Positions 63,584-64,000 of a stretch of DNA of 64,000 nt are shown in pieces; the first letter of the stretch is position 1, and each line of letters begins with the position of its first letter. The notes under the pieces were generated by a model, which searched no databases, was not told the DNA's origin, and saw nothing but the letters and a program-made list of their open reading frames with translations. Position numbers and translations under genes: made by a program. This stretch comes from Streptomyces sp. NBC_00102 (GTDB lineage: Bacteria > Actinomycetota > Actinomycetes > Streptomycetales > Streptomycetaceae). The stretch lies in NCBI RefSeq assembly GCF_026343115.1, contig NZ_JAPEMC010000001.1, forward strand, positions 4,235,501 through 4,299,500, given 5' to 3'.

Positions 63584-64000
63584 TCAGGCCTCGGTGCTCT
63601 CGGCCTCGGCGTCGGCGGCCGGCTCCTCGGCCTGCGCGGCGACGACCTGGAGCACGATGGCGTCCTCGTCACCGGAGAGCACGGAGCCCTTCGGCAGCGT
63701 GATGTCCTTGGCGAGGATCGAGTCACCCGCGGACAGGCCGGCGACGGAGACCGTCACGGACTCGGGGATGTGGGTGGCCTCGGCCTCGACGCTCAGGGTG
63801 TTCTGGACGAACTCCAGCAGGAAGGCGCCCGGGGCCAGGTCGCCCTCGGTCTCGACGGCGATCTCGACGTTGACCTTCTCGCCGCGCTTGACGGTCAGCA
63901 GGTCGACGTGCTCGATGTTGCCCTTGAGGGCGTTGCGCTGCACGGCCTTCGGGATGACGAGCGCGTTCTTGCCGTCGATCTCCAGGCCGATCAGGACGTT
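63584..64000 (-). CDS. rplY: 50S ribosomal protein L25/general stress protein Ctc, 3' part only
   Basis: The reading frame is open to the window edge, so only the last 138 residues are seen. They match the C-terminal part of the long (Ctc-type) L25: ALVIPKAVQRNALKGNIEHVDLL, then the TL5 domain (VSVAGLSAGDSILAKDITLPKG), ending in an acidic tail (AEEPAADAEAESTEA). It binds 5S rRNA in the large subunit. Confidence 0.92.
   Translation of the reverse strand, partial: NVLIGLEIDGKNALVIPKAVQRNALKGNIEHVDLLTVKRGEKVNVEIAVETEGDLAPGAFLLEFVQNTLSVEAEATHIPESVTVSVAGLSAGDSILAKDITLPKGSVLSGDEDAIVLQVVAAQAEEPAADAEAESTEA

Overview
The window is about 72 % G+C by eye, with codon third positions almost always G or C. 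It carries an SsgA-like sporulation protein, a WhiJ/DUF397-type regulator pair, galTEK, a shared-ATPase type sugar ABC transporter and many GTG starts. All of this points to the chromosome core of a Streptomyces or close relative. The conserved order (penicillin-binding protein, pmt, rsmI, tatD, rsmA, ispE, ABC-F, galTEK, tamR/tam, desaturase, ppc) matches a known streptomycete core segment.

Layout. 1-3300: SsgA-like gene divergent from a metal ECF transporter (CbiM/NikM-N fusion, CbiQ, CbiO) with a Nur-type nickel operator in front. 3340-9700: single genes (serine hydrolase, PHP hydrolase, SDR, EamA/YbaK pair, penicillin-binding protein). 10067-12792: pmt and rsmI. 12832-16819: a tightly coupled five-gene minus-strand operon inserted between rsmI and tatD. 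It encodes a 60-aa peptide, an unknown protein, two paralogous unknown proteins and a complete-motif serine hydrolase; this is the most novel-looking unit. 17301-23315: zinc-ribbon protein, tatD, rsmA, ispE, lipoprotein, ABC-F. The usual rpfB slot between tatD and rsmA is empty. 23437-29444: small membrane protein, XRE regulator, and two tandem membrane-anchored beta-propeller proteins with Pro/Gln/Tyr-rich tails. 29695-37177: sodium-solute symporter and galTEK, flanked by two orphan LuxR-type response regulators, one lacking the phosphoacceptor Asp. 37136-38554: tamR/tam with phased operator boxes. 40159-44928: TetR-desaturase operon and ppc. 45025-46752: XRE/DUF397 cluster with a bldA-type TTA codon. 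46894-50841: MFS/HxlR pair and small unknown genes. 50945-62129: a sugar-use locus. 62368-64000: membrane protein paralogue, pth, and the 3' part of rplY.

How the genes work together. The sugar locus is the largest coherent unit. A binding lipoprotein and two permeases import a sugar, with no ATPase encoded locally. Two cytoplasmic alpha/alpha-barrel glycosidase-like enzymes, a TIM-barrel isomerase/epimerase, a zinc-type dehydrogenase and a Gfo/Idh oxidoreductase would process it, and a ROK protein would regulate it. The gal genes with the symporter form a galactose uptake and Leloir unit. tam/tamR and ppc both act around the TCA cycle. No rRNA, tRNA, CRISPR array, insertion sequence or phage gene was seen. 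Starts were chosen from Shine-Dalgarno sequences and 4-nt overlaps. Functions come from motif recognition only, with no database search.
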